Below, one piece after another: positions 10,145-21,796 of a stretch of DNA of 64,000 nucleotides (positions are counted from its first letter, which is position 1; each line of letters starts with the position of its first letter). The notes below the pieces were generated by a model. It was not told the origin of the DNA, did not search any database, and saw only the letters and a list, made by a program, of their open reading frames with translations. Position numbers and translations under genes: made by a program. The stretch is taken from assembly GCA_024235955.1 (NCBI GenBank), contig JACKLJ010000005.1, forward strand, positions 1-64,000. Reading direction: 5' to 3'. The stretch comes from Burkholderiaceae bacterium. Its GTDB lineage: Bacteria; Pseudomonadota; Gammaproteobacteria; Burkholderiales; Burkholderiaceae_C.

Positions 10145-10953
10145 CACGCCGCCCCCGGCGCCTGAGTCGGCGCCGGCCGCACGCTGATCTCGGCGCTGCT
10201 CACCTCGCGCAGGCCGTGGGCGGTGCGCACGCGCAGCGCGCCGCGCGCGTCCACGCCGCAGGCCGTGCCTTCGGTGCCGTCGGAGAGCAGCACCGGCGTG
10301 TCGGCCAGCGCGTCCAGCGCGTTGAAGCGCGCGGCCCAGGGCGCGAAGCCTTCGCGCTCGAAGCGGCGCACGGCCGCCACCAGCGCCGGCAGCAGCTGCG
10401 CCAGCGCGGCGGGGGCGGTGAAGCGCGGGTCCAGCTCCTGCAGCCAGGCCGGCGGGGTGCGCAGGCCTTCCGCCGGGCGCGGCGCCAGGTTGAGGCCGAT
10501 GCCGATGACGGCGTAGCGCGCCCGCGCCGCCAGCCCGGCGCCCGCTGCCGTCTCGATCAGGATGCCGGCCAGCTTGCGTCCCTGCCACCACAGGTCGTTG
10601 GGCCACTTGAGGCGCAGGCGTGCATCCAGGCTCTCGGCCAGCGCCACGCCGACCACCAGCGACAGCCCCGACCAGTCGGCCGGTGCCAGCGGCAGCCCCA
10701 GCGAGAAGGTGAGCGCGCCGCCCACGCCGGCGTCGGTGGTGTGCCAGTCGCGGCCCAGGCGGCCGCGGCCGGCAGTCTGCGCCTCGGTCACCAGCAGCGT
10801 GGGGGCCGTGCGGCCCTCGCGCGCACGGCGCATCAGCTCGGTGTTGGTGGAATCGACGGCAGGCACGATCTCCACCTGCGCACCCGGCCCCAGCACGGCC
10901 AGCGCCTGCGCGAGCGCCTCGCGGGGCCAGGGGAGCGCCAGGGAGCCGGTCAT
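10144..10953 (-). CDS. birA: Biotin--[acetyl-CoA-carboxylase] ligase, catalytic form
   Basis: BirA makes biotinyl-AMP and transfers biotin to the carboxyl-carrier protein of acetyl-CoA carboxylase. The 269-residue protein has DSTNTELMRRA, the biotin-binding TAGRGRLGRDW, and LKWPNDLWWQGRKLAGILIE. It lacks the N-terminal DNA-binding domain of E. coli BirA, so it is a group I enzyme and not a repressor. It starts 8 bases after the SET-domain gene stop and overlaps the SPOR gene, making a three-gene operon. Confidence 0.93.
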   Translation of the reverse strand: MTGSLALPWPREALAQALAVLGPGAQVEIVPAVDSTNTELMRRAREGRTAPTLLVTEAQTAGRGRLGRDWHTTDAGVGGALTFSLGLPLAPADWSGLSLVVGVALAESLDARLRLKWPNDLWWQGRKLAGILIETAAGAGLAARARYAVIGIGLNLAPRPAEGLRTPPAWLQELDPRFTAPAALAQLLPALVAAVRRFEREGFAPWAARFNALDALADTPVLLSDGTEGTACGVDARGALRVRTAHGLREVSSAEISVRPAPTQAPGAA

Positions 10954-10961
10954 GCGTGCCT

Positions 10962-11588
10962 TCAACCCTTCTTGCCGCCCTTGCCGGACTTCTTGCCCTG
11001 GCCCGCCTTCTCGCCGTCCTTGGCCTTTTTCTTGCCCTTGCCGGCCTTCTTTTTCTTCTTCTTGTCCTTGCCGGGCTTGTCTCCGGCGGTGGTGGACAGC
11101 AGCGTGCCGCGGCAGCTGGCGCTGCCGCACCAGCAGGGGTATTCGGCCTTCAGCGCCTTGGTGAGCGGCTCGTCGATCACCAGGCCGTAGTCGTAGTTCA
11201 GCTCCTCGCCGGGGGCGATGTCGCGCAGCGCCTTGATGAAGATGCGGCCGTGCGCCTCGTCGGCCTCACAGTTGGGCGCGCACGAGTGGTTGATCCAGCG
11301 CGACGAGTTGCCACCGTACAGCGCGTCGATGACGTGCTTGTCGTCCACGTGGAAGTAGAAGGTGTGGTTGGGCTGCGCCGGATCGTGCGGGTGGCGGCGC
11401 TGCGCCTCCTTCCAGCTGATGACCTCGCCCACGTACTCGATGATGCGCTCGCCCCGGGCGATGGGCTGCACCGCGAACACGCCCTTGCCGTGCACGCGCG
11501 AGTCGCGGGTGCGGATGCGCGGGCCGGCCGCGGCAGCGCCCCTGGTAGGGCGGGCGGCGGTTCTGGAGGCGGGGGTCTTGGCGGCCAC
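10962..11588 (-). CDS. SET-domain lysine methyltransferase with Lys-rich tail
   Basis: The 208-residue protein carries a SET domain (about 25-145) with GKGVFAVQPI, the AdoMet-binding NHSCAPNC, and ELNYDYG. A post-SET cysteine motif (CWCGSASCRG) follows. The last 40 residues are almost all Lys, Gly and Ala, like a histone H1 tail, and could bind DNA or be a methylation target. SET enzymes use S-adenosylmethionine to methylate protein lysines; bacterial substrates are mostly unknown. It heads the operon with birA and the SPOR gene, and is divergent from topB across a palindrome. Confidence 0.9.
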   Translation of the reverse strand: MAAKTPASRTAARPTRGAAAAGPRIRTRDSRVHGKGVFAVQPIARGERIIEYVGEVISWKEAQRRHPHDPAQPNHTFYFHVDDKHVIDALYGGNSSRWINHSCAPNCEADEAHGRIFIKALRDIAPGEELNYDYGLVIDEPLTKALKAEYPCWCGSASCRGTLLSTTAGDKPGKDKKKKKKAGKGKKKAKDGEKAGQGKKSGKGGKKG

Positions 11589-11621
11589 GGAAATTCTTTG
11601 CTATGTTGAATTCATGCACAT

Positions 11622-11657
11622 GCGCGCGTGTGCGTACACGTGTACGCCTGCGCGCGC
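11622..11657. promoter_or_regulatory. 36-bp interrupted palindrome between SET gene and topB
   Basis: A perfect 16-base palindrome (11632-11647, GCGTACAC/GTGTACGC) lies inside further arms GCGCGCG/CGCGCGC, with only three unpaired positions on each side. It sits midway between two divergent start codons, 21 bases before topB. It could be a shared operator or a cruciform-forming topoisomerase-sensitive site. No ligand or protein can be named. Confidence 0.55.
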
Positions 11658-11678
11658 GAGGAAGCGAATTCTAAAGAC

Positions 11679-14642
<2,964 letters not shown>

Positions 14643-14685
14643 CCGCAGCGGGTGCGCTCCTGGCCATTCCGACCGCATCCCATTG

Positions 14686-15669
14686 ATGCCCCCGCCTCCC
14701 CGCCGCCCCCTCATCGGCCTCGCGCTCGGCAGCGGGTCGGCGCGCGGGTGGGCGCACATCGGGGTGCTGCGGGCGCTGACGGAGGCCGGGATACGGCCCG
14801 ACGTGGTGTGCGGCGCCTCGGTGGGGGCCATCGTGGGCGCGGCGTATGCGACGGGCGAGCTGGACCGGTTCGAGGCCTGGGTGCGCGGCATGAACCGGCG
14901 GGCGGTGATGTCGTTCATGGATTTCAACCTGGGCGGCGGCATGCTCAAGGGCGAGCGGCTGGTGAACTTCATGCGCGAGCGCTTCGACGACCGGCCGATC
15001 GAGGCGCTGGCGACGCCCTTTGCCGCCGTGGCCACCGCGCTGCAGACGGGCGACGAGGTGTGGCTGCGCAGCGGCTCGGTGACCGACGCGGTGCGCGCCT
15101 CGTTCGCGCTGCCCGGCCTGTTCACCCCGGTGTGGCACGGGGGCCGGCTGCTGGTGGACGGCGGGCTGGTGAACCCGGTGCCGGTGTCGCTGGCGCGCGC
15201 GCTGGGCGCCGAGGTGGTGATCGCCGTGGACCTGAACAACGACAAGCTGGGCCGCTACTTCCGCGCCGCCCAGAGCGACGCCGGGGAACCGCCGCGCAGC
15301 GCCTGGATGCAGTCGCTGCAGCAGGGCCTGGGCGCGCTGTGGCCGCGCACGGCGGGCAAGGGCAACGGCGATGCGGCCCCCAGCCTGGCGGAGCCGACGC
15401 CCCCCATGCCTTCGCTGATGGACGTGATCGCCGACAGCCTGCACGTGATGCAGGTGCGCATCACGCGCAGCCGCATGGCCGGCGACCCGCCGGACGCGGT
15501 CGTGGCGCCGCGCCTGGCGCACCTGGGCCTGCTGGACTTTCACCGCGGCGAAGAAGCCATCGCCGCCGGCCGCGCCGCCGCCGAGGAGGTGCTGCCGCTG
15601 CTGCGCCAGCGCGGCCTGGGCGACCCGCCCGCGCCCGGCGCGGGCACCGGCACCGGCCACCCCGCCTGA
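14686..15669 (+). CDS. Patatin-like phospholipase (RssA type)
   Basis: A 327-residue patatin. It has an oxyanion loop (GSGSARGWAHIGVL), the nucleophile serine in GASVGAIVGA, and the catalytic aspartate in VDGGLVNPVP, which form a Ser-Asp dyad lipid acyl hydrolase. The size and motif order match bacterial RssA-like proteins. ATG 14686 is preferred over the adjoining TTG. The C-terminal third is variable and Gly/Pro-rich at the end. The physiological lipid substrate is unknown. Confidence 0.88.
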   Translation: MPPPPRRPLIGLALGSGSARGWAHIGVLRALTEAGIRPDVVCGASVGAIVGAAYATGELDRFEAWVRGMNRRAVMSFMDFNLGGGMLKGERLVNFMRERFDDRPIEALATPFAAVATALQTGDEVWLRSGSVTDAVRASFALPGLFTPVWHGGRLLVDGGLVNPVPVSLARALGAEVVIAVDLNNDKLGRYFRAAQSDAGEPPRSAWMQSLQQGLGALWPRTAGKGNGDAAPSLAEPTPPMPSLMDVIADSLHVMQVRITRSRMAGDPPDAVVAPRLAHLGLLDFHRGEEAIAAGRAAAEEVLPLLRQRGLGDPPAPGAGTGTGHPA

Positions 15670-15727
15670 GCGGCGCCGCCGCGGGCCTGTCACACTCCGG
15701 CTCCTGCAACCGGACACACGCCACGCC

Positions 15728-16198
15728 ATGAGCATCACCAAGGACACCGCCGTCACCATCGCCTACCGCATCACCGACGCCAGGGGCAAGCCGCTGGACG
15801 CCGGCACCACCGCCTACCTGCATGGCGGCCACCAGAACCTGTTTCCCAAGGTGGAGGCGGCGCTGGAAGGCAAGGGCGTGGGCGACCAGGTGGCCCTGGA
15901 CCTGGCGGTGGCCGACGCCTTTGGCGAGCGCGACGAGGCGCTGGTGCGCACCATCCCCAAGAGCGAGTTCCCACCGGGCGTGAAGGTGGGCGGCCGCCTG
16001 CAGGGGCCGGGCCCCGACGGCCAGCCCGTGCTCTACAACGTGGTCAAGATCAAGGGCCCCGAGGTGCACCTGGACGCCAACCCCCCGCTGGCCGGCCAGG
16101 CGATCCGCTTCACGGCCACCGTGAAAGCCGTACGCCCCGCCACCGCCGAGGAACTGGCGCACGGCCACGTGCACGGCGACCACGGGCACCATCACTGA
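15728..16198 (+). CDS. slyD: FKBP-type peptidyl-prolyl isomerase, SlyD-like
   Basis: The 156-residue protein has a SlyD-type split FKBP domain. VTIAYRITDARGKPLDAG and HGGHQNLFPKVEAALEGKGVGD form the isomerase core. The inserted flap (about 75-120) includes PPGVKVGG, and FTATVKAVRPATAEELAHGH completes the core. The His-rich tail (HGHVHGDHGHHH) is the nickel-binding signature of SlyD, though shorter than in E. coli. SlyD folds proline-containing chains and delivers nickel to hydrogenase or urease; no such operon is visible here. Confidence 0.85.
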   Translation: MSITKDTAVTIAYRITDARGKPLDAGTTAYLHGGHQNLFPKVEAALEGKGVGDQVALDLAVADAFGERDEALVRTIPKSEFPPGVKVGGRLQGPGPDGQPVLYNVVKIKGPEVHLDANPPLAGQAIRFTATVKAVRPATAEELAHGHVHGDHGHHH

Positions 16199-16288
16199 GC
16201 CGTAAAGGCTGCGCCCGCGGGCGCATCCCGCGCCGGCGTGCACCCGCTGCGGCGGCATGCGCCGCGGTGAACACGATCACCGAACACT

Positions 16289-16325
16289 TCAAAATTCATA
16301 GCTGGCTGCGCCCGCCGGGCGCCGA
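16289..16325 (-). repeat. Dispersed repeat, partial copy
   Basis: CATAGCTGGCTGCGCCCGCC is the reverse-oriented core without the second conserved block. It sits just before the Bug receptor gene. Confidence 0.5.
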
Positions 16326-16337
16326 TGAGGAGACGAA

Positions 16338-17345
16338 ATGACCCAAAAAATCACATTCCCCTTTCGCTCGCGCCGCCGCGCGGCGGGCGCCCTGCTGGGC
16401 CTGGCGCTGGCGGCGGGCGCCGGGCTGGCGCACGCGGCCTGGCCGGCCGACAAACCCATTCGCCTGATCGTGCCCTTCCCGCCCGGGCAGGCCACCGACA
16501 TCTTCGCCCGCGCACTGGCCGAGCCGCTGGGCAAGCGCCTGGGCCAGAGCGTGGTGGTGGAGAACAAGGCCGGCGCCGGCAGCAATATTGGCAGCGAGTT
16601 CGTGGCCCGCTCCGCACCCGACGGCTATACGCTGCTGGTGGCCGGCAGCGCCATGGCGGTGAACCAGACGCTGTACCGGAAGGTCGGCTTCGACCCGACC
16701 AAGGATCTGGTGGGCATCTCGCTGATCGCCAAGGTGCCGCTGGTGTTCCTGGCCACGCCGTCGTCCGGCATCAAGACCATTCCCGAGCTGCTGGCTGCCG
16801 CGCGCAAGGAGCCCGGCCAGCTGAACTACGCCAGCGCCGGCATCGGCGGCACGCAGCACCTCTCCGCCGAAATGCTGAAGTCGCAGGCGCACGTGTTCAT
16901 CACCCACATCCCCTACCGCGGCAGCGGCCCGGCGCAGGCCGATTTCCTGGGCGGGCAGATCCCGCTGATGGTCGATTCGGTGACGGCCGCGCTGCCGCAC
17001 ATCCAGGCCGGCAAGGCAGTGGCGCTGGCGGTGACCTCGGCCACGCGCTCGGCCCAGCTGCCCGACGTGCCGGCGGTGCGCGAAAGCGGGCCGAAGGAAC
17101 TGCGCAATTTCGAGGCCGTGGGCTGGCTCGGCCTGATGGCGCCCAAAGGCACGCCGCCCGAGGTGGTGCAGCGCCTGAACACCGAGGTGGTGGCGCTGCT
17201 CAAGGCCGACCCGCTGGCCAGGTTCATCCGCGACCGCGGCTCCGAACCCGCGCCCACCTCGCCGGCCGAGTTCGATGCCTTCGTGGCCAGCGAGATCAGG
17301 AAGTGGGGCGCCGTGGTGCGCAGCTCCGGCGCCACCGTGGACTGA
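16338..17345 (+). CDS. Bug/TctC-family periplasmic solute receptor
   Basis: The 335-residue protein has a signal peptide (to about residue 34, LAHAAWP) and the TctC fold: PIRLIVPFPPGQATDIFAR, VVVENKAGAGSNIGSEFVA, PDGYTLL and a C-terminal LMAPKGTPPEVVQRLN. These receptors bind carboxylates and related solutes; Burkholderiales carry very many, most as orphans without membrane partners. No TctA or TctB genes are adjacent, so it is an orphan here. The ligand is unknown. Confidence 0.93.
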   Translation: MTQKITFPFRSRRRAAGALLGLALAAGAGLAHAAWPADKPIRLIVPFPPGQATDIFARALAEPLGKRLGQSVVVENKAGAGSNIGSEFVARSAPDGYTLLVAGSAMAVNQTLYRKVGFDPTKDLVGISLIAKVPLVFLATPSSGIKTIPELLAAARKEPGQLNYASAGIGGTQHLSAEMLKSQAHVFITHIPYRGSGPAQADFLGGQIPLMVDSVTAALPHIQAGKAVALAVTSATRSAQLPDVPAVRESGPKELRNFEAVGWLGLMAPKGTPPEVVQRLNTEVVALLKADPLARFIRDRGSEPAPTSPAEFDAFVASEIRKWGAVVRSSGATVD

Positions 17346-17370
17346 TCCCGGCTCGCCCGCAGGAATTCAG

Positions 17371-17440
17371 GCCGTTCACGCTGGGCCTGTCGAAGCGCCG
17401 CGCACGGCTTCGACGGGCCTGTCCAGAGACAGCCGAAGGG
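17371..17440. repeat. REP-like inverted repeat
   Basis: GGCCTGTCGAAGC (17384-17396) and its near-complement (17407-17419) form a hairpin around a short loop, followed by CCAGAGACAGCCGAAGGGCTC. This matches the common 'GCCTGTCGAAGC' intergenic repeat of many betaproteobacteria. Between the Bug and MFS genes there is otherwise nothing recognisable. Confidence 0.6.
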
Positions 17441-17530
17441 CTCTCCACCCGGACGGCTCCCATGCAACGAACGCGCCCCGCGGTCGCCCCGGCGGCAGGC
17501 CGCGCGCCGGCGTTGCGCTAGATTCGGCCC

Positions 17531-18790
17531 ATGCCTTCCACCGCGAACGACGCCCACGCCGGCAGCACCGGCACGCGCCTGGCGTGGCTGATGCTGATCG
17601 CGCTGTCGACCGGCTTCACGCTCAGCCAGGCGTTCCGCACGGTGGCGGCCATCATGGGCCCGCCGCTGGCGCAGGAGCTGGGGCTGTCCAAGCAGCAGCT
17701 CGGGCTGTGGGCGGCCACCTTCCACTTCTCGTTCGGGCTGATGCAGCTGATCTTCGGCGTGTCGATCGACCTGTGGGGCGTGCGGCGCACCATCCTGGCG
17801 GCGTTCCCGATGGCGGTGCTGGGCGCCGTGGTGTCGGCGCTGGCGCCCAGCTTCGGGGTGCTGCTGCTGGGCCAGGCCATGATCGGCACCGGCTGCTCGC
17901 CCGCCTTCCTGGTGTGCACGGTGTTCATCGCGCGGCACTTCAGCGCCGACCGCTTTACCGCCACCTCGGGCGTGGTGATGAGCGTGAGCGGCCTGGGCGT
18001 GCTGCTCACCGCCACGCCGCTGGCGGCGCTGATCGAGGCCACGTCGTGGCGCTGGTCCTACGGCGCGCTGGCGCTGCTGGGCGTGGCGGCGTGGATGGCG
18101 ATCTTCCTGCGCGTGCGCGACGCCGCGTCCGAGCCCGCCCCTGAAGCGGCGACGCAGGAACGCCAGAGCGTCTGGCAGGCCATGGGCGGTCTGCTGCAGC
18201 TGTTCCGGCTGCCGCACACGGCCGGGCTGGTGGCCTACGCGCTGGTGGCGTATGCCGGCTTCATCACGCTGCGCGGGCTGTGGCTGGGGCCGATCCTGAT
18301 CGAGCGGCACGGCCTGTCGCTGGTGCAGAGCGGCAACGTGGCGCTGCTGATGACGCTGGGCAGCATGGTCAGCCCGGCGGTGTTCGGCCGGCTCGACCCG
18401 GGCGGCGAGCGCCGCGTGCGCTGGCTGATCGGCTTCTCGCTCACGGCCGGGCTGCTGCTGCTGGCCATGGCCTTCGCGCGCAGCCTGTGGCTGGACGTGG
18501 CGCTGCCCATCGTCTACGGCGCGCTGTCGGGTTACGGGCTGCTGCAGTACGGCTACGTGTACGGCGCCTACCCGGCGGCGGCGCGCGGGCGCGCGCTGTC
18601 GCTGTTCACCATGGCCATGTTCCTGGGCGTGTCGCTGATGCAGTGGGTCAGCGGCGTGGCCGCCACCGCCGCCAAGTCGTTCGGCTTCGAGCCCTTTGCC
18701 GGCGCGCTGGCCACCATGGCGCTGATGCTGGCGGCCGGTGGCGTGGGGTTCTGGCTGCTCCCGCGTGCGGAAACAGGGACACCCCCCTGA
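17531..18790 (+). CDS. MFS transporter
   Basis: A 419-residue major facilitator with twelve predicted membrane segments. The first half includes the motif-A-like loop GVSIDLWGVRR between segments 2 and 3. A hydrophilic central loop at about 195-220 (EPAPEAATQERQS) separates the halves. It resembles the NarK/oxalate-type anion and drug porter branch, but no substrate can be assigned. It lies 185 bases after the Bug receptor gene and may be a separate unit. Confidence 0.88.
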   Translation: MPSTANDAHAGSTGTRLAWLMLIALSTGFTLSQAFRTVAAIMGPPLAQELGLSKQQLGLWAATFHFSFGLMQLIFGVSIDLWGVRRTILAAFPMAVLGAVVSALAPSFGVLLLGQAMIGTGCSPAFLVCTVFIARHFSADRFTATSGVVMSVSGLGVLLTATPLAALIEATSWRWSYGALALLGVAAWMAIFLRVRDAASEPAPEAATQERQSVWQAMGGLLQLFRLPHTAGLVAYALVAYAGFITLRGLWLGPILIERHGLSLVQSGNVALLMTLGSMVSPAVFGRLDPGGERRVRWLIGFSLTAGLLLLAMAFARSLWLDVALPIVYGALSGYGLLQYGYVYGAYPAAARGRALSLFTMAMFLGVSLMQWVSGVAATAAKSFGFEPFAGALATMALMLAAGGVGFWLLPRAETGTPP

Positions 18791-18870
18791 GCGGCTGACG
18801 CCGCTTCCCCCCTCTCTCTTCGGGAGGGGGGACAACGCCAGTGCTCGGTGCAAGCCCGAGCACGGCGTTC
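18781..18870 (+). repeat. C-rich hairpin repeat family 2, copy A
   Basis: A CCCCCCTC/GAGGGGGG hairpin (18807-18814 with 18824-18831) is embedded in a longer stretch (CCCTGAGCGGCTGACGCCG before it, ACAACGCCAGTGC after it) that recurs inverted at 27945-28030. It overlaps the MFS stop and could act as a weak terminator, but lacks a T-run. The rest of the gap up to 19054 shows no gene. Confidence 0.6.
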
Positions 18871-19054
18871 GCTGGCGTCGCCTGCTCCGCGGCGATTGGG
18901 AGCGACCGCTGCAGACCACGTCCGTGATCGGTCGCGCGGAGCCCTTGCAAGCCTGGGCGTTCGACCGCCTCGCCGGACAGGCCCTGCACAACCGTTACAC
19001 CCCGCCGCCGGTGCGGCGGCATACTGGGGCCATGCAAGCAACCAAGGTCCCTGC

Positions 19055-19213
19055 ATGAAGCAGTTCACCACCTGGATCGCCGCCACCGCCCTGGCCATGC
19101 TGCTGGGCGGCTGCGTGACCACCGGCAGCGGCGGCAGCACCGGCGCCTCGTCCGGCAGCGGCGTGACGGTGTACGGCACGGTGGATGCCGGCGTGTCGCG
19201 CAGCAGCCGTTAG
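19055..19213 (+). CDS. Small lipoprotein, 52 residues
   Basis: The short ORF encodes a signal peptide with a clear lipobox (MLLGGC, Cys at 20), a Gly/Ser linker, and a tail VTVYGTVDAGVSRSSR. That tail resembles the first beta-strand of Gram-negative trimeric porins. The lipobox and the position after a promoterless gap support a real gene, but there is no known function and the ribosome-binding site is weak. Confidence 0.6.
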   Translation: MKQFTTWIAATALAMLLGGCVTTGSGGSTGASSGSGVTVYGTVDAGVSRSSR

Positions 19214-19215
19214 CG

Positions 19216-19286
19216 CGTTTCAAGCCTTTTGGGCCTCCGGCCCTTGCGTGACGGGCGCAGGCAGCTATTGAATAGGTAGCTTAAGC
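19216..19286 (+). repeat. Dispersed GGGCGCAG repeat, copy 4
   Basis: A well-conserved copy: TTTTGGGCCTCCGGCCCTTG, then GGGCGCAGGCAGCTATT and a downstream TAGCTT that pairs with AGCTA. It lies between the small lipoprotein and the hybrid kinase. Confidence 0.85.
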
Positions 19287-19328
19287 GCACCGGCGTGCGG
19301 TGCTGGTGCGGGCGGTCGCAACCTGCCT

Positions 19329-21275
19329 ATGATGGGCGCACACCCCCGCCACCGCGCCATGAGCCCGCTGCCGCCCGCCACCCCTGCCGCGTCCGCCCCA
19401 ACGGACAGCGCGGCGCTGCGCGAGAGCATTGACCAGCGCCTGCTGCGCCAGCTCTACACGCACGGCTGGGAAAGCCTGCCCTCGGCCGCCGTCGCGGCCC
19501 TGACCACGGCGGGCTTCTTCTACCTGATCAGCGGCTCCGCCGGCGCCTTTGCGTGGGCGGCGGCGCTGCTCAGCGGGCACGCGATGGTGTTCCTGAACCA
19601 CCGCCGCAACCTGCGCCGCTACCCGCCCGCGCGCTACCCCGAAGGCCAGCCCGGGGGCCTGCTGGCCTACCTGCTGCCCATGTGGTGGTGCACGGCCTGC
19701 TGGGCGCTGGTGCCGTGGGTGCTGATGCCCGCGGGCGGCGCGGTGCAGTACAGCGGCATCCTGTGCATGCTGCTGTTCGGGGTGATGGCGGCGTCGGTGC
19801 CGGCGGTGGCGCCGTCGCGCTGGGCCACCTACACCTGGCTGATCGCCATGACGGCCTCGCTCACGCTGTACTTCGCGCTGCAGGGCGGGCGCTGGAACTG
19901 GCTGCTGGCCTTCGCCGCGCTGCAGTTCGGCGCCATCATGATGCGCTACGCCATCAGCCAGCGCGCCTCGCTGATCCGCAACCTGGAGACGCTGCTGCTG
20001 AAGCAGGCGCTGTCCGACCAGGTGGTGGCCCAGGCGGCCGAGCTGGAGCGCCTGCACGCCGAGCGCGCGCGCTTCTTCGCCGCCGCCAACCACGACCTGC
20101 GCCAGCCGGTGTACGCGCTCACCCTGCTCACCGACACCCTGCGCCGCAACGTGCGCGACCCGGCGCTGCAGCCGGTGGCCGAGCACGCCGCCCACGCCAC
20201 GCGCCAGGTCGGCCTGCTGCTGGGCGACATGCTGGAGATCTCACGCCTCGATGCCGGCGCCGTGCCGGTGCGCGAGCGCGTGGTCAGCGTGGAAGACCTC
20301 TGCGTGCGCCTGTACGAGGTGCACGAGCCGCGCGCCAACGACAAGCACCTGCAGCTGCGCTTTCGCGACGGCAACCTGGCCGTGCGCACCGACCCCGACC
20401 TGCTGCACCGCGTGCTCACCAACCTGGTGGACAACGCGCTCAAGTACACCCAGAGCGGCGGCGTGCTGATCGCCGCCCGCCGCCGGGGCGACCGGGTGCG
20501 GCTGGCCGTGTGGGACACCGGACGCGGCATCCCGTCCGAGCATCAGCACAGCGTCTTCAACGAGTTCTTCCAGACCGACAACCCGCAGCGCGACCGCGCG
20601 CAGGGCCTGGGGCTGGGCCTGTCCATCGTGCAGCGCACCGCGCGCCTGCTGGGCTCCGAGGTGCAGCTGCGCTCGCGCCCCGGCCGCGGCAGCGTGTTCT
20701 GGCTGGACCTGCCGCTGGCCACCGCCGAGGCCGCCCAGGCCGACATCGCCGCCATCGCCGCCGCGCCCGACGCCGCCACCGACACCCCGCTCGGCCTGCC
20801 CGGCAGCGTGCTGGTGCTCGACGACGAAGCCCCCGTGCGCCTGGCGCTGGCCAGCTGGCTGGCGCCGCACTGCGCCGCCGTGCACACCGCCGCCAGCCTG
20901 GACGAGGCGCTGGCCCACGTGCGCGCCCACGGCCGCGCCGACCAGCAGGGCCAGCCCGGCGCCATCGCCGTGATGCTGCTGGATTTCCGCCTCGCTGGCC
21001 CGGCCGATGGCCTGCAGGCCGCCGCCGCCCTGCGCCAGGCCGCCGGCTGGCAGATCCCCGCCGCGCTCGTCACCGGCGACACCGACCCGTCCCGCGTGCG
21101 CCTGGCGCTGGGCAGCCAGCTGGCGGTGCTGTTCAAGCCCGTCGAGCCGGCCCAGCTGCGCCGCACGCTGCGCGCGCTCACCGAGCCACTGCACGCCGAA
21201 GAAGCCGAGGAGGCCGAAGCCGCACCCGCCGCGCCGACGCCACCGCTGCGCTCCTCACCCACGCTGGGGCGCTGA
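19329..21275 (+). CDS. Hybrid sensor histidine kinase/response regulator
   Basis: A 648-residue protein with about six N-terminal membrane segments (residues 55-205) that form the likely sensor. A HisKA domain follows with the phospho-accepting His255 in FFAAANHDLRQP, and an ATPase domain with NLVDNALKYTQ, VWDTGRGIP and GLGLGLSIVQR. A C-terminal receiver (about 495-615) has DDE, the phospho-acceptor Asp in MLLDFRLAGPADG, and the lysine in LFKPVEP. No separate response regulator is adjacent. ATG 19329 is the longest start; ATG 19359 (MSPLPP) is equally possible. Confidence 0.9.
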   Translation: MMGAHPRHRAMSPLPPATPAASAPTDSAALRESIDQRLLRQLYTHGWESLPSAAVAALTTAGFFYLISGSAGAFAWAAALLSGHAMVFLNHRRNLRRYPPARYPEGQPGGLLAYLLPMWWCTACWALVPWVLMPAGGAVQYSGILCMLLFGVMAASVPAVAPSRWATYTWLIAMTASLTLYFALQGGRWNWLLAFAALQFGAIMMRYAISQRASLIRNLETLLLKQALSDQVVAQAAELERLHAERARFFAAANHDLRQPVYALTLLTDTLRRNVRDPALQPVAEHAAHATRQVGLLLGDMLEISRLDAGAVPVRERVVSVEDLCVRLYEVHEPRANDKHLQLRFRDGNLAVRTDPDLLHRVLTNLVDNALKYTQSGGVLIAARRRGDRVRLAVWDTGRGIPSEHQHSVFNEFFQTDNPQRDRAQGLGLGLSIVQRTARLLGSEVQLRSRPGRGSVFWLDLPLATAEAAQADIAAIAAAPDAATDTPLGLPGSVLVLDDEAPVRLALASWLAPHCAAVHTAASLDEALAHVRAHGRADQQGQPGAIAVMLLDFRLAGPADGLQAAAALRQAAGWQIPAALVTGDTDPSRVRLALGSQLAVLFKPVEPAQLRRTLRALTEPLHAEEAEEAEAAPAAPTPPLRSSPTLGR

Positions 21276-21288
21276 CGCCGCACCTGCC

Positions 21289-21597
21289 ATGCGCCGCCTG
21301 CAGCACGCCCCCAACGCCGCCATCGCCCAGGTCTGGGCCGACCTGCTCACCGAAGCCGGCTACCCCGCCGTGGTGCAGCGCCTGTACCTGGCCGGCGCCG
21401 CCGGCGAACTGCCGCCCGACCAGTGCCTGCCGGAGATCTGGCTGCGCCACGACGAGCACGAAGCCCCCGCCCGCGCCCTGCTCGCCGAACTCGCCCGCAT
21501 CCCCCAGCGCCGCTGGGTCTGCCCCGGCTGCGGCGAGCAGGTGGAAGGCGGCTTCGAGCAGTGCTGGAACTGCGGGGCGTGGATGCCGGCGGACTGA
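21289..21597 (+). CDS. DUF2007-type protein with zinc ribbon
   Basis: This 102-residue protein starts at ATG 21289, 13 bases after the hybrid kinase stop, so it is probably in the same operon. The N-terminal two-thirds resembles DUF2007 (putative signal-transducing, ACT-like fold; AGYPAVVQRLYLAGAAGELP). The C-terminus has two cysteine pairs (CPGCGE and CWNCGAW) that should bind one zinc. The function is unknown; its location suggests a role with the kinase, but that is inference. Confidence 0.75.
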   Translation: MRRLQHAPNAAIAQVWADLLTEAGYPAVVQRLYLAGAAGELPPDQCLPEIWLRHDEHEAPARALLAELARIPQRRWVCPGCGEQVEGGFEQCWNCGAWMPAD

Positions 21598-21599
21598 GT

Positions 21600-21669
21600 T
21601 GCTATTGAAGCGCTAGCTGTCTGCGGCTGCCAGATAAAGGCTGCAGGGCGATTGAATGCTGAAATCAGG
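21600..21669 (-). repeat. Dispersed repeat, diverged copy
   Basis: The minus-oriented core GCTAGCTGTCTGCGGCTGCC differs from the consensus at several positions; GGCTGCAGG and TGAAATCAGG flank it. It directly follows the DUF2007 gene. Confidence 0.6.
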
Positions 21670-21690
21670 TGCTGGCTCTGCCCGACCCGC

Positions 21691-21722
21691 CCTCACTTCC
21701 ACCGCCCCGCTTCCGCGCTCAC
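21691..21722 (+). repeat. Direct repeat, left copy (duplicated yaeQ 3' end)
   Basis: This 32-base stretch matches 23107-23138 at 29 positions. The right copy is the last coding bases and stop of yaeQ. Read on the minus strand, the left copy still encodes VSAEAGRWK and a stop, the same as the yaeQ C-terminus. It therefore looks like a second yaeQ tail left by duplication or insertion. A TATACT at 21735 follows and may serve as a -10 for the next gene. Confidence 0.75.
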
Positions 21723-21796
21723 ATGCACCGTCGCTATACTGAATCTCGAAAGCAGCCTTGTGCCAGCGGCCTTATCCACCAAGGAGTTAGCCGAAA

